DNA of 64,000 nt from NCBI GenBank assembly GCA_018296165.2, contig JACKQL020000175.1, positions 1 through 64,000 on the forward strand, read 5' to 3'. The stretch comes from Termitomyces sp. T153 (Eukaryota > Basidiomycota > Agaricomycetes > Agaricales > Lyophyllaceae). Shown here in pieces: positions 1 to 11,828 of the stretch; position 1 is the stretch's first letter, and each line of letters opens with the position of its first letter. Below the pieces are notes generated by a model. That model was not told where the DNA came from. It ran no database searches and saw only the letters and a program-made list of their open reading frames with translations. The position numbers were made by a program, and so were the translations under genes.

Positions 1-346
1 CGCAGACCCCTCATCTGCCAGTGGTCAGTGACTTTTTCCTCTGCCATTTTGGCAGTTAGTTTGAATTATAGCTCTCTACTAACCAGCAGTCAGCCACAAT
101 ACCGAGGATAACTTTGATGGGATCATGTAGTATTCAAATTTAATAAAGCATCCTTCCAAGCATACATGCATGACATAACATTCATGACAGTTTTCTCATA
201 GAATAGCCTAAATGCATCCTGAGGTCCATTCATAAACACAATGCATTGAACCCGGGCTGAATTACACTGTACAATACTCATGCTTATATTACAAGGAACA
301 TTAATGTATCATACACACCACAATTGCAGGATAGATCAACGATAAG

Positions 347-1902
347 TCAAATCTCATCGTCCAATGCCAGACACTTGTCCAAAGTAAGTGTGGAGCGGAC
401 ACAAGGAAACACGACTCACTCGGAATTCAATAAACGCATCTGAAGCACCACCTCTTGGTGATGGCATTAGAAACTGGAGGCTCAGTAATCCGTCTTCGTC
501 AATCCGCAACGAAGTTTTGGTGGAACTTTGCAATGCCCGCAGTGTCTTCGTTATATGCCCAAATCTATAGCTGAATTTCAAGGAACATTAAACAGGGTAA
601 CGTAACGCAGAAGCAGCGCCGATTTTGCGTACCTGACACGAACATTTTCTTTACATTCAAAGGTTTCTAGTACTTCTCTGTCATTTGGGTAGTCCATCTA
701 AGATGGTTTGGTTGCGAAACTGAAGATACGGAGAGAAGGAAGTATACCTCAGTACTACCAAACGTTCCTGCCGCTTGAATGCGAAGCATTGGTTTTTCAA
801 CTGCGTGTGACATTTGTCTTCCGCGTGAAGTCGAATCCTCTGCCTCTGGAGGGGGACTTCCAATGAAAGTCAGTTTGTCAAATGAAGGATCAAGTTCTGA
901 AAGTGCATCGCGAAGCCACGATGACTGATTATCGTTAGCTAAAAGAAAACGGGTTGCCGACAGAGGCTACCTCGTACTTTTAATATCACTTTCAAAATCC
1001 TATATAAGATGAGCTAGTGTTTTCAGATTGGCTGATTGACACACGTGCGACTAGCATCGAAAGGAAGCTCGAGATGGGGCTCAAATTCGAATGTGGCTAT
1101 CTCACATGTAGTTGTTGGTCCTGCTGCATCCTCTGCGCTTTATGTGACTCGTAAAGCAGTACCGTCAGTCAGTTATGAAAGAACAAGCTCACAGTACCAA
1201 TGTGAGAGGATTTCCAGGACCAACATAGGTCAGCCGCATCCCTGTCCTCTTATCCGAGCCAGAGAAATACGCGTCGAGTCCTCGAGGCCCGGTTCTCCCT
1301 CGCCCTCCCCGGTCGTCATCGTAGTCGTGATCTGAATCATTCCCGGCTTTCTTCCACTTCTTGTATTTTGTACTCGCACTTGTGGGTGGAGCACCAGCAG
1401 TACCGAATATGTTTAGACATTCGATCAGAGTGTTGAGTGGTATTTCAAATCCAACATTGACCTCGGCACCTTCAGATTCTTGCGAGGATTGGATCGCATC
1501 TGACTGGTATGAGTATTCATCAAAGATATCAGAGAATACGAATGCGGTGCCTGCACAGTTGATTGAATGATTCTAAATTCCTCCAAGATCAGGAAAAGCT
1601 TACCCAGGAGAGTTCGCGCTTCTTCTACGGTAATCGTGAGACCTCTAGCTGTAACCGTAAAGGTTGCGCGCTTGTAGATTAAGTTTGGCTTGTCATGGAG
1701 CAAGCTTCAGGCAGCTTACATTAGCCAAATTGACTGCACGTAGCAGTGCTGCGAAGTACCGAACATCGTGTACGGAGGCTTTGAGGACCTTGATCCTAGT
1801 AATTAGATCAGCTTCGCTATGTAAGATCGTAGACCAACTGGCAGATGTGGTGCTTCCTTTGAAACTTGGGACATGGTCACTAGTGGTCCGTTTACTGTTC
1901 AA
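347..1902 (-). CDS. rad1: Rad1-type subunit of the 9-1-1 DNA-damage checkpoint clamp
   Basis: Joined exons give a Rad1/Rec1-like sliding clamp subunit, which with Rad9 and Hus1 encircles damaged DNA and helps activate the ATR-type checkpoint kinase. Recognisable blocks in order are HDVRYFAALLRAVNL, then ATFTVTARGLTITVEEARTL, LTYVGPGNPLTL, a middle domain with IQAAGTFGS, and near the C-terminus TSLRIDEDGLLSLQFLMP, the clamp beta-strand typical of Rad1. Introns fall at 1672-1719 and 1551-1603, with further ones near 1120-1180, 690-740, 580-630 and 360-410. The last exon ends in CLALDDEI at a stop at 347-349. An acidic and glycine/arginine-rich insert (around 1270-1340) interrupts the first half. 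The N-terminus is uncertain: the ATG at 1902 gives about 38 residues before the first conserved block, and a separate first exon is possible. The gene sits just outside the CpG-poor repeat block and looks intact. Confidence 0.82.
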
Positions 1903-2154
1903 GTTGATGGCAAGTTCGCGGTTGTCACAGAAGGAACTGTATCATGTGACTGTGACTGGACAAAACACGACCCTCGTCAATCACGCGCACGCTTGAATCA
2001 CGCCTCCGTACATCTCGAGAAAACAATTCACAAAGATGCAGGATGCAGCCTATAGTGTCAATTTAATGCATCATTGTGTTGCAATCAGTATAGGATGATG
2101 ATGCATTATTACCACTAATTAACATTCATTATAATACATTATAAGATTTTTTAC

Positions 2155-2232
2155 CAGCCCGGGTATTGGACCTGTGCCTCCAGACACAAAAATGTGTCAT
2201 CCCAGAGTAATAGCCACTGAACCACATATCCT
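2155..2232 (-). repeat. tRNA-like (SINE head) sequence
   Basis: Read on the minus strand, this stretch has an A-box-like TGGTTCAGTGG and, about 45 bases later, a B-box-like GGTCCAATACC, the two internal RNA polymerase III promoter elements of a tRNA, with a T-arm-like surround ending CCCGGGC. The helices are imperfect and the sequence lies in the CpG-poor repeat block, so a tRNA-derived retroposon (SINE) head is more likely than a working tRNA gene. A 13-bp perfect inverted repeat (2098-2110 and 2512-2524) flanks a wider 430-bp stretch, but how it relates to the tRNA-like part is unclear. Confidence 0.45.
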
Positions 2233-2683
2233 TAAAAATAGCAGAAAAAGATTGGGTTAAGGGTGGCAAGCTCTCTTTTTGATAAAGATCCCTGGAATCC
2301 TAAGCCCCTAACTTTCACAAAACCTAACAGAACCCTAAAATAACACTAAACATTAACTCTAACCAAGCTCTAACCAACCTAACTGTGTCCCCAATGGACA
2401 AGCCCAATAAATATGTAGGCTACTTTTATTATGCTCTCATAATCAGGCTTGTGGTCTAATAGTTGTAGTGTTAGTTTGGTTGTGTAATGTTATCATACAT
2501 TCTGAAGGGCAAATAATGCATCATGTATGTAGTACTGGTGATCTCTGCCTCTAGACCAAGCCCCAGCACCAACTCCCCTATGGACAGTTACACCTGCTAC
2601 TGGTGACCATGGAATGGTGGAGCATAGCATCCATAGGCTTCATTATAGAGCTCCCCAATGCTCACAGTTACAATGCAATCATG

Positions 2684-3775
2684 GTGGTGGTGGACCTATA
2701 TGGCAAGAGAGCACACTTCATTCCAACTCACATCACCTGCTCTGCCATGGGTGTCATGAACTTGTACTAAAAGAATGTCTGAAAGCTCCACAGCCTCTCT
2801 GATGCCTACATCTTGGATCAGAAACCACAATTTGTAGTGGAGTTTGGCTAGGAGCTCTACTGACTGCTTGGAGTAAAGCTCCACACCACCACTACTTACC
2901 ACCCACAGTCCAACAGCCAGATGGAGCACATAAACCAGGAGCTGGAACAGTATCTCTGCCTCTTCTGCAACAAGCACCAAGATGATTAGAACAAACTCCT
3001 CCCCAATGCCAAATTCCAGTACAACAACTATATTCACATGTCCACTCAGTTTTCTCCATTCTTCCTTGACATCAGATGGTACCCACACATGAGTTTTGAA
3101 CCCTGGGCCAAACCCTTAGAGAATGAGGCAATAAACAAATTTGTGGACTAGATGAAAAGGTCACAGGAGGAGGCCCAAGCTGCACTGGCAAAAGCAAAAG
3201 ACAACATGGCACAATACTATAACTATGGGAGGACTCCAGAGTGCAGATATCAGCCCAGAGATCAAGTCTACCTAGATGCCTCTAACATTACAACCACCGG
3301 TCCATCAAAAAAGCTGTCACACTGCCAATTAGGGCCATTCACAGTGAAATGACAGGTGGGACCCCTAGCCTATCAACTCCAACTCCCTACGAGGATGTGC
3401 CAGCTTCATCTGGTGTTCAATGTGGTCAAACTAACCCCAGCTCCTAAAGATCCTATCCCAGGGCAATGTCTACCACCTCCACCACTCCCCATGGTGGTCA
3501 ATGACAATGAAGAGTATGAAGTGAAAGAAATCCTGGATAGCCATTTATTCTGGAGATGACTACAGTACAAGGTGAAGTTGAAAGGCTACAGAATTGAGGA
3601 TATTTCTTGGGAGCCATGGGAGAATGTACATGCTCTCAGACTTGTCAAGGAGTTCTACCAGAGACATCCAGATGCCCTGCATGCCATATGAGGAATCTAC
3701 CTTATCTTGCCAGCAGACCAAGCAATCAGGGACTTCTTCTACTCCACACATCAAGATGCTGTATGCTAAAGAGGG
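2684..3775 (+). mobile_element. Ty3/gypsy retrotransposon remnant: integrase C-terminal half and chromodomain
   Basis: One frame reads through the end of a Tf2/Ty3-like polyprotein despite many stops. It shows VVVDLYGKRAHFIPTH (first Asp of the DDE integrase core), HPQSNSQMEHINQELEQYL (the HPQTDGQTER-type block), the GPF-type C-terminal region (GPLAYQLQLP, LHLVFNVVKLTP), and a chromodomain (EYEVKEILDSHLFWR, then YKVKLKGYRIEDISWEPWENV). The second core Asp is lost (LDQKPQF where SDRGPQF is usual). In-frame stops sit where Trp or Arg codons are expected, for example in DD*NKLL and HLFWR*LQYKVK, as C-to-T decay would produce. Reverse transcriptase and gag are absent, so the element is 5' truncated and inactive. 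Confidence 0.88.
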
Positions 3776-3777
3776 GG
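3768..3777 (+). other. Polypurine tract of the gypsy element
   Basis: AAAGAGGGGG lies directly upstream of the LTR start at 3781. This is the usual place for the plus-strand primer of reverse transcription in chromodomain gypsy elements. It fixes the LTR as the 3' copy. Confidence 0.7.
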
Positions 3778-3780
3778 TGA

Positions 3781-5162
3781 TGTCAGGGGACTTCCATTGC
3801 TAACCTTTATAACTGGTTCCAGCACCTCTGCAGCTTATTTGATGCCTCCATGGCTCTTTCTGGGACTGCAGAGTTCTCTATATTACCTCAGCAACTATTT
3901 CCCTAGGATTAGGAGTAACTCTGGTCACCTGTACAGTAGTTCCCATGCCTCCACCACCCACTGATACACCATGCTGAGCAGTGGGGATCCTTAGACTTGT
4001 TCTCTTTGGATTCCCCTCTGCTAAGTGATTAGTTACTGATTTGTATCATCATCTACTTTGCTAATATACTTTAGATTCCCCTCTGCTAGCTGCATGACTC
4101 TGATCTGCTGCCCCAGAGGTTGCCCTTACAGACACTTCTCCAACAAACTCCAATGGCCCCCTGGCTAACTCCAATGCCTTCTCCACAGCTGTTGACACTT
4201 TTCTTGACTCTCCTGAGCCCCTGGGACATTTCCCCATCATTTCTGACTCTGCTGCACATCACCAACTCCTCCCTCTAGTTTGCCCAACCAACCCCAGAGC
4301 ATCACAACAACCCTGAAACAGCCCACATCCTCAACTGATTCTATCAGAATATCACTGCAGTCTGTCCCCTGATCACAACTGATATCTGTTAACTCTGCAC
4401 CACTTTGTCAAGCTCCACCACCACACTCGCTGTTCCCAAAACTCTCCAGTAGTCAGTATATAAGTTGTAGAGTAGCTCCTTGTACTCTAGTCTTGATATT
4501 ACTTGCCTTACTTAATTTGTTTCTGATTGTTTTTGTCTTGTATTTTGTGTTCCATGTTATGTTTCCTTTTTCTTCCAGTCTCCTGGTCTTATCTCAATCT
4601 CTCTGTCTTGTCTTGTCTCTATTTCCATATTGTTCTTGTTATCATTTTGTATCTCTGCTTGAATCTATTTTTGTCCTCATCTTGATCTTGTCTCAACTCC
4701 ATCTCATCTTGTTCAACTCCATTTCCATTATTGTGTTCAAGTCCTTTCAACCCTAACACTTTTACAAACTCTGCACTTACAATTACAGACTCAAATATTC
4801 CTTAAACCAACTCTGGACCTTGCTATTTGCTCAGCCCCAAAATCCATCAACATCCATTGATTCTCCATCAAACTCTGGCCCTGCTCATATTACTCACATA
4901 GCCTCCATTTGCCCCACACCTCTAATACTTGCTTCCAGACTTAAACTTGGCACCCCATCAAGCCCAACCCCTTCTCTAAAACTCATCCCAGACCTCTCCA
5001 GACCACCCCAGACTTGTTCAGATCACTCCTCTTTGCTTATCCTCATAAGTCCCCAGTGTCTAGACCTTCTTTGAATGCCTAGTTATCAGTGTAGGACATC
5101 ATGTCTGCCTAGTAAGGATTTGCCCAGTATAGCTGAGCCCCCATGGTCAGCAAAACCTGACA
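3781..5162 (+). repeat. 3' LTR of the decayed gypsy element
   Basis: Begins TGTCA right after the polypurine tract and ends TGACA, giving 5-bp inverted termini. From about 4130 onward it aligns by eye with the solo LTR at 9189-10138, including a shared TATATAAG box (4457-4464 here, 9548-9555 there) followed by TCTTGATATT, a plausible LTR promoter. It is nearly CpG-free and about 430 bp longer than the solo copy, with the extra length near its 5' end. A 14-15 bp direct repeat of GATTCCCCTCTGCTA lies near 4010 and 4073. Confidence 0.8.
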
Positions 5163-5599
5163 GGGTACTGTGGTCTGTGCATGAGTAGGGCAGTATAAAA
5201 GGGAGGGGGGGATTTCAAGACCATCAAGCAACATTTGGCATGTGGCTTGGAATCCCCAGGAAGTGGATTACTTAGGCTTATAATGTAAATTAGACTTCAT
5301 TTTTGATTTTGTGTGATAATTGAACCTTTATTATTTGTTTGAACTTATATTTTAAAAATCAATTTAAAATCAATCTATTACTATGATCTAAAACATTGTA
5401 AATTTGAGTATACTGTGAGCCCTCAAACTTGCTAATTTAATACTGTTTGGTTGAGTCTTAGAGACAAATGACTACAAATAGTTCAATTTCACATCAACAG
5501 TTATAAGCTGTGGCAGGAGCCACAACTGCAAATGGTTTCCCCACCATAGTATTCAGTAGCAGAGAAGGGTAAAGGGCACATGGATGTAAAGGTGTTAAG

Positions 5600-7872
5600 T
5601 TGGGAGAAGGACTCCAATTCAGAATCATCGAGGCAGAGGCTGATCTAAGCAGATCAGCAAATACTGCCAAGGACCACAATGTTGCAGAACCCAATCACAA
5701 GAATAGTCCTGGTAAGACTACTCAACACCATCCAGCTGTTGCAAGAGCAACAGTACAATATAATAAAGCAGTTCATCCAGGCACTCAAAAAGTGGGCACT
5801 GACACCAGAGAAAGTGCTTCACACAGAGGTGAAGTGCACAAGGGCTCTACTACCCTCAGAGGCATCCATAATAGTGAATGCAGTAAGCCAGGAGAAGGTC
5901 ATGGGCACAGTGCCAGAAGTGGGAGGCACTGTTATAGGGCAGAGACTGTTCAAGTCCCTGCATGCCTTCAAATCCTTTAAGAGGCAAGTGATTTAGGAAG
6001 ATGACATTGAGCATCTTTTCACTGTGTCATTTCTTGCCAATATGCCATTAGTGGCCAAGGCAAGCAGTATCTGTTTCTTGCTGGAGCAGATAGTGGAGAT
6101 GCCTGATGCTAGCTACCCTGTGTTTGTCCCTAATGCAGACAATTGCTCAGACAACAAGGTTGAAGGCAGGGTGCCCACTAGCTGGATAGATCCAGTGACA
6201 GGTGCATAAGTGCATCTAAAAGGGGATGCAGAGGATGAAGCAGCAGCATCTGTCAGCAACAATGAATTGTCTAAGGAGGAAGGGATGGCTCAACAGAGAC
6301 ATGCCTGTAGGGCACATAACATAAGAAGAAGGCTAGGCATGAAAAGATTACAGAGGAGGAGGCTCACTAGGAGGACACCCTCATGGAAGAGATGACTGAG
6401 CAAATTCTGGTGGACTTTGGTGTCATTCAACACTCTGATGGGCATGTAGAGCACCTCAATTTGTTCTTTGGTGGTAGGCTAGGCTGCCACTTCTACTATG
6501 GGTGGTATGATAATACTGTTTGGCTAAATGAGGATGTTGCTGGGTAGCAGCACATAAAACACACAAAAAGTAAGCCTATGTAGGCAAGCTCACACAGTTG
6601 ATAAAGATTGCTCCTACAGGGCTTCCCTATGAATCTCTAGGAGCTGAAACAGATGCACAAGTTTGTGCACAATGAGTATGGCAACCATCAACAATGAATT
6701 GATGAGTACCAGTTGCTGGTGTAGTTCCAGTGTATCAACAAGAACATGCTGCCATCATGTCATGATAGGACCATGGCAATGGTGGTGGATGATTTGGAGG
6801 TCAATGTTATCCAACCTCCAGTACATTCCATGGACCCTGCACTGCAAATGCAGAAGAGACTCCTCCCCAAGGAAATGGTGAGATGGAAAGAGAGAGGTGG
6901 ACAGCATGTATGAATGATTGCCAGGGTACAGTCAGATGAAGTAGGATATACTCTGGAGTTGGAGTCAATAGTACAACATGTGCTATATTATTGTTGTCCT
7001 AGCATGCCAAATTCAATGCCAGGACTAGTGTTTGACCAGGCATACTGCATCCACTGGTAAACCATCTTTGAGTTTGCCCTAACATGCTTGTTGTCCCCAT
7101 ATGAATGAGCAAGATCCATGTTTGCAAAGCAAATAGCCTTTGTATTTGCTTGTACTGATATGTACTAAAAAGCCATTGAAGCTCACAATCATGCCCACCC
7201 CAAGGTGCTATTTGATAGTGCATTTGCTACATCACATGCACCTAACCACCAGCCTATGTTCTGCAACAAATAAGCAGACCATATCACAGATGACATCATT
7301 CATGTCTTACTTCACAACTGGGTACCTTCTGAGTTTGTGAACCATTGTTATATGTTTGGTGTGGTATGCTTAGAATACCACTTTCACAAGCATCACAACC
7401 ACTCCAAAATGGAATACCTCATAATCAATAATGCTTGTCATCAATGCCTGATGACATATAGTACTCTTGAGGCCATTGCTGAATGGGATAGCTGGTGCAC
7501 TCCCCTGGACAAGGATGTCAATCATCTCAATGCCCTGGGACAATGTGAGGCAGGCTTGAATGAGCACTATGAGCAGTGTGGTTTATACTATCTAGTAAGG
7601 ATGAAAATCCTACTAGAGCTAGCCTGTGGCAGAGGACAGCAGCCCACAGCTTACCTCCTCACATGCATAGAGCACCAGTATCAGAGGAAGCTGGTCCATC
7701 CTCATCAGATCTACAGGTCCAAAGCCTTCAGCCTATGGTGATACCAGGAAGCAGCTTAAGCTACACTGATCTTGATGGCCCATGCCACCACCTGTTGATA
7801 TGGCCAAGTTGTTATATGAGTAGATGCAATCTGCTCAGTATTATTGCCATCCCTACCCACACATACATCTAA
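5600..7872 (+). mobile_element. Decayed single-ORF element of unknown family
   Basis: A chain of frames broken by stops reads through about 2.2 kb on the plus strand. Readable parts include a helical N-terminal section (LLQEQQYNIIKQFIQALKKW), then FGVIQHSDGHVEHLNLFFGG, and a C-terminal part with DDIIHVLLHNWVPSEFVNHC and LEYHFHKHHNHSKMEYLI. I see no reverse transcriptase, integrase or DDE signature and do not recognise the protein. The region just downstream (7891 on) looks like a polypurine tract followed by a TG-start LTR, and a possible LTR end (ACATCAACA) lies near 5500. It could be a non-autonomous LTR element carrying a captured gene. It is CpG-poor like its surroundings. Confidence 0.5.
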
Positions 7873-7889
7873 GACCACTTTGTAATCTG

Positions 7890-9188
7890 AAAGGGAGGAG
7901 TGTAATGGGCTTGACCCTATCATAATTATTTAATTATTATATATTAATTACATCTTATTCTATACTTACATATATGCACTTAGCTTACTTAAGCTTAGTT
8001 TTATGTCTTCTACACTACATACAGGAATCCTACCAATTGGGATAGTTCTGTCTTTGTGTAAATGCAAGGCAAATAACATGTAACAACATTACAGTGTGAT
8101 TTCTTGTGGAAGGTCAGGCAGAGTTCAAAGCTGTTGAAGTAGCAGGCCTGCTCAACCAGCACACAGAAAAACAGAAAAGTCAATATACTTATTGAGAGTT
8201 TGTTTATCTTGACTATACTGGTCTCAATTACAAAAGGTGAGAGCAACAGTTTTAGCAGAATCAAGAGGAAAGAACTCAGCTTAGAAATTCCTCTCAAATT
8301 TGCCCCAGTCTCCAAAGCTGTTCACTCCTCCCAGGTGTCAAAAAACCCTCAGCACATATGTCAAAGCTCAGCTGGTCTTCATATAAGAGAGGACCTGGGC
8401 AATCTTCAAGGCATTGAAGGCAAATGCTTTGCTGCTCAACTAGATATAGGTGATGCAAGACTGAAGGAATTGTTCTCCAGCCTTATAATCATCTTTGAAA
8501 GCATTGGAGAGTGTGGGATGAGGGATTTTTGTGCATGGAGCTGTAAAAAATTCAAAGCAAAGTTGAAAAACTATTTTGGCAGCCACTGGAGGTGTAGGAG
8601 GAGTGGTAAGAGTGAGGGGGAGACAGTCCAAGATGGCCTAGAGAGGGTGAGATATGGCCTTAGTAGTCTGGCATAGTCCTGGCATAGTCCAGTGAGTTTG
8701 GTGGTGCAGAAAGTCAGAAAAGCTTGGCTGAGTTGTACCTGTGTCACCAGAGTCAAAAAATATGGGAGCTCAAAGTGTCAGGAGAAGGTGCTGGATGGGT
8801 TGGTTGGGTCATAGAAGGTATATAGGGGTTTCTAAAACACTGGAGGGGGAACCTTTGAGAGAGCTGAAAAGGAGGTCAGGGTTTCAAGCAATTGAAAAAG
8901 AGGCTCCCAGATCAAATCTAGAGACTTATTCTGCTGTAAGGATGACCATCAAAGGCTATGGCTCAGTCACACAGCTGGTAGAGGGAGATCCAAAGTATAT
9001 TCAGTGTCTACAAAAAAATTCTGGAGTTTCAGCTACTTACCTGGCAGAGAGAGATTCAAAGAAAACAAGTCTAAAGATTCCCTATGCCAGTGTTCAGAAA
9101 ATAGACTTTGGAGCTTCTAGAAAAAACACTCAACAATAACCAAATCTGGAATTTGGTCCAAAAACAGAAATCCACTGTAAATGGCCTT
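7890..9188 (+). other. Possible LTR start and repeat-derived sequence
   Basis: AAGGGAGGAG (7891-7900) followed by TGTAATGGGC (7901) resembles a polypurine tract and LTR start closing the preceding element. Beyond it are two open frames, 8200-8676 (158 aa) and 8741-9139 (132 aa), with no family resemblance I can name. Their composition is that of the CpG-poor repeat block, so I do not treat them as genes. Confidence 0.4.
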
Positions 9189-10138
9189 TGTCATGACCCA
9201 CTCCCTAGACCCTGACACTACCCCCAGCTCCCTCTTCAATGCTCTGCCAAACTCCCCAACCCTTGCCCACCCTCTGCACCCACTTTGGGCAACTCCGACA
9301 CTTCCTCAGCAGACTCTGATGGCTCCTTGATCAACTCCGACACCTTTTCCACAGCAGTTGATGCATCCCCTGAATTCCCCTAGACTCCCAAGGCTTTCCC
9401 CAACCCCGGAACAATCCACTTTCCAACTGATCCCATTAGAATGTCACCGCAGCCCATTCCAAGATTGCACCTGACAACTGTCGACTCCGCACAGTTCTGT
9501 CAAGCCACTGCCATATCCTCTGCCCTCTAGAGCCACCCAGTAGTAGGTATATAAGTCGTAGAAGAACCCCTAGTACTTTAGTCTTGATATTGCATTTACC
9601 GGTTTCCTATGTCTTGTCTTTTGTCTCATTGCTGTCTCTGTTTTTAGTTTCAAATCTATCTCTGTTCTCTGTCTCATCTCACCTCGTCTCTGCCTTGTCT
9701 CGACTGTGTATAGTTCCTTTGTCTTCCTAAGTTCCTTTCATCTCTAACAACAGTACAAACTCCATGCACATGCTATGACCCAAACATTCCTACAACAACC
9801 CCAGACCTCACTCCCACTCAGCCCAGGAACACCTCACATCTTGGTGGTCTCCTGTCAAACTCCGGCTCTGCCCCCATCAACTGCAAAGCCTCTGCTTACC
9901 CTGCATTCTAATTGTGCGCCCATGAACTTGCTCCAGCACCTGTCCAGGTTCAACAACTAGTATACTTGGTCTTAGACACCCCCAAGCCACTCCAGACTTG
10001 CTCAGACCACCCCCTAGCTCCCCCTTGCAAGTCCCTCCACGCCAATACCAGATGCTTGGTTATAAGCACACAACATCGTGTCTGCCTAGTAAGGACTCGT
10101 CAGTGTAGCTGAGCCCCCGTCATCAGCGGAACCTGACA
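9189..10138 (+). mobile_element. Solo LTR of a gypsy element with GCCTT target duplication
   Basis: This 950-bp unit begins TGTCA and ends TGACA and matches the downstream part of the LTR at 3781-5162, including the TATATAAG box. It is flanked on both sides by the identical pentamer GCCTT (9184-9188 and 10139-10143), the 5-bp target duplication made by integrase. There is no internal region, so it arose by LTR-LTR recombination. Unlike its surroundings it retains many CpGs, which indicates a more recent insertion into already decayed DNA. Confidence 0.92.
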
Positions 10139-10176
10139 GCCTTGATCTCCAGCACATGTCATTATGAAAGTTGTAC

Positions 10177-10294
10177 TGTTAGATAGCCATAGATTGGGAG
10201 TACATATGACTAGAAGATTGGAGGATGGGGATGGAATATGGACTGGAAATAAAGAAAACAAGACAGTAACTTGGAAACAAGTAGTTTCCTAACA
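10177..10294 (+). repeat. Short LTR-like repeat, left copy
   Basis: A 118-bp unit starting TGTTAG and ending CCTAACA (inverted termini). Its sequence is closely repeated in the same orientation at about 10988-11105. TATCAG follows directly at 10296, which resembles the initiator-tRNA primer-binding site of Ty1/copia elements. Together the two copies and the 0.7 kb between them could be a miniature (TRIM-like) or decayed copia element. Confidence 0.6.
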
Positions 10295-10987
10295 GTATCA
10301 GTTTGCCAATGGAAAGGTGCCAATGATCCAGTTTTATATTACCATTAGCCCTTTTATGCTGTGCTTGAGGCCTGACACCCTGTTTGAAAGCTAGGATAAA
10401 ATTGTCTCAGCTGGACTGCTGGTCATAGTTACTCTTACCAGAAACTTGTTGTTTCAACACATGTGGCATGCTTGTCAAGTCAGAAAATTGAAGACATGCA
10501 AACAAAGTGGTGCAACTGACATGACCATCATGTATCAAAAGAAATCTTAAATATGCCCAGCATGACTGTAAGTATGAGGCCACTGCCTATGGTAGACAGA
10601 TTAAAAGGGAGATAGAGACATACATACCTTCAGTAAAAGGAAGAATACAGAGGTTGATGACTATATACACAGGTGCATAGTAGTGCAATGAAATGAGGGG
10701 GTCCATTTTGAATCCTGTAGTATGATTTGGATGAACACACAATGTGTGAGGCTTCAAACTTGAAATGGAAGAACAAGACTTCTGATATTTACACTCTCCT
10801 TATAAGATCAGTCTATCAATTTAATCAATCTCAGGCAGACCTCATGAGATTGAAAACTCATACAAGCTTGAGGATACAAATAGTAATAAACTGCAGCAGA
10901 AACACTGAGATTTTGAGTTTATCTACATTTAGCTTCCATTATTACAACAGCATCATAGTCTTCAGGTTATCTACAATTGGATTTTTG

Positions 10988-11105
10988 GGCTATTCTAGCA
11001 TGATTGGGAAAGTATATGTGATCAGAAGATGGGAGGATGGGATGGAATATGGACTGGGAATAAAGGAAACAAGATAGTAACTTAGAAACAAGTAGTCTCC
11101 TAACA
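10988..11105 (+). repeat. Short LTR-like repeat, right copy
   Basis: Direct repeat of 10177-10294, diverged mainly at transitions. It shares GATGGAATATGGACTGG and the end AGTAGTCTCCTAACA. The 690 bp between the copies encodes no recognisable retrotransposon protein. I see no clear polypurine tract before this copy. Confidence 0.6.
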
Positions 11106-11828
11106 GAGCTCTTTGTTTGTAATTTGATGCATGTGTTTGAACTTGGTGTTTGTGCAAGTGAATTTGAACAGATGATTTGAATGCTGCATACATATGGACC
11201 AAATCATATTACAGAATCAGACTGCAAGTATGTTTATACTTGTTAAATATCAGATACTGCCAAATCTCACCATTTGGATGCTCAATTATTTATAAATTCT
11301 GAAATGATGTATCAGCAATGAAAAGTTTTGCAGCAAGAGACTTTTGGGATCTTCAGATATAATCACTTGTTTGTATAGAACATATGTATTTTGAGCTTAT
11401 GATTCCTCTAACAGAATGCTGGCACATAGTTGAAAGGACTTTTCAGAAAACAAGCCCATTGACAGAAAAATTCAGAATTACTTATTTATTATGGCTGCTT
11501 AGCATGCATCTGCCAAAATGTGCTTGCATACAGACTGGTCACTTGAGATATTCTGTGGATTTACAGCTGGCTTTACTCAGCACCTTTACATGTTTTCCAC
11601 TGAAGTGTGCTTATGATTTAGAACAAAGGAAACACCTAAAGGGGCTGAGGCATCATTATGTCAAAAGGCAGCTGTGGCAGCAAACAAAACAGAAAAGATC
11701 TACTCAATTGTGCACTATCCTGATACAATACAACACTTTGGCACCACAAATTCTAATATGACCCAATTTGTAATTTATTTTATTGATTCTTATGATATAG
11801 GCTAATATAGATTAATCTAATAATGTCA
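11106..11828. other. Repeat-derived filler, no gene recognised
   Basis: CpG-poor sequence with one open frame at 11384-11761 (125 aa, plus strand) that resembles no family I know. Nothing else is supportable here. Confidence 0.4.

Noticed and set aside
2098..2524. MITE bounded by 13-bp inverted repeats (ATGATGCATTATT)
   Set aside because: The repeats are perfect but short and AT-rich, no flanking target duplication is evident, and similar TGCATCAT words recur nearby.
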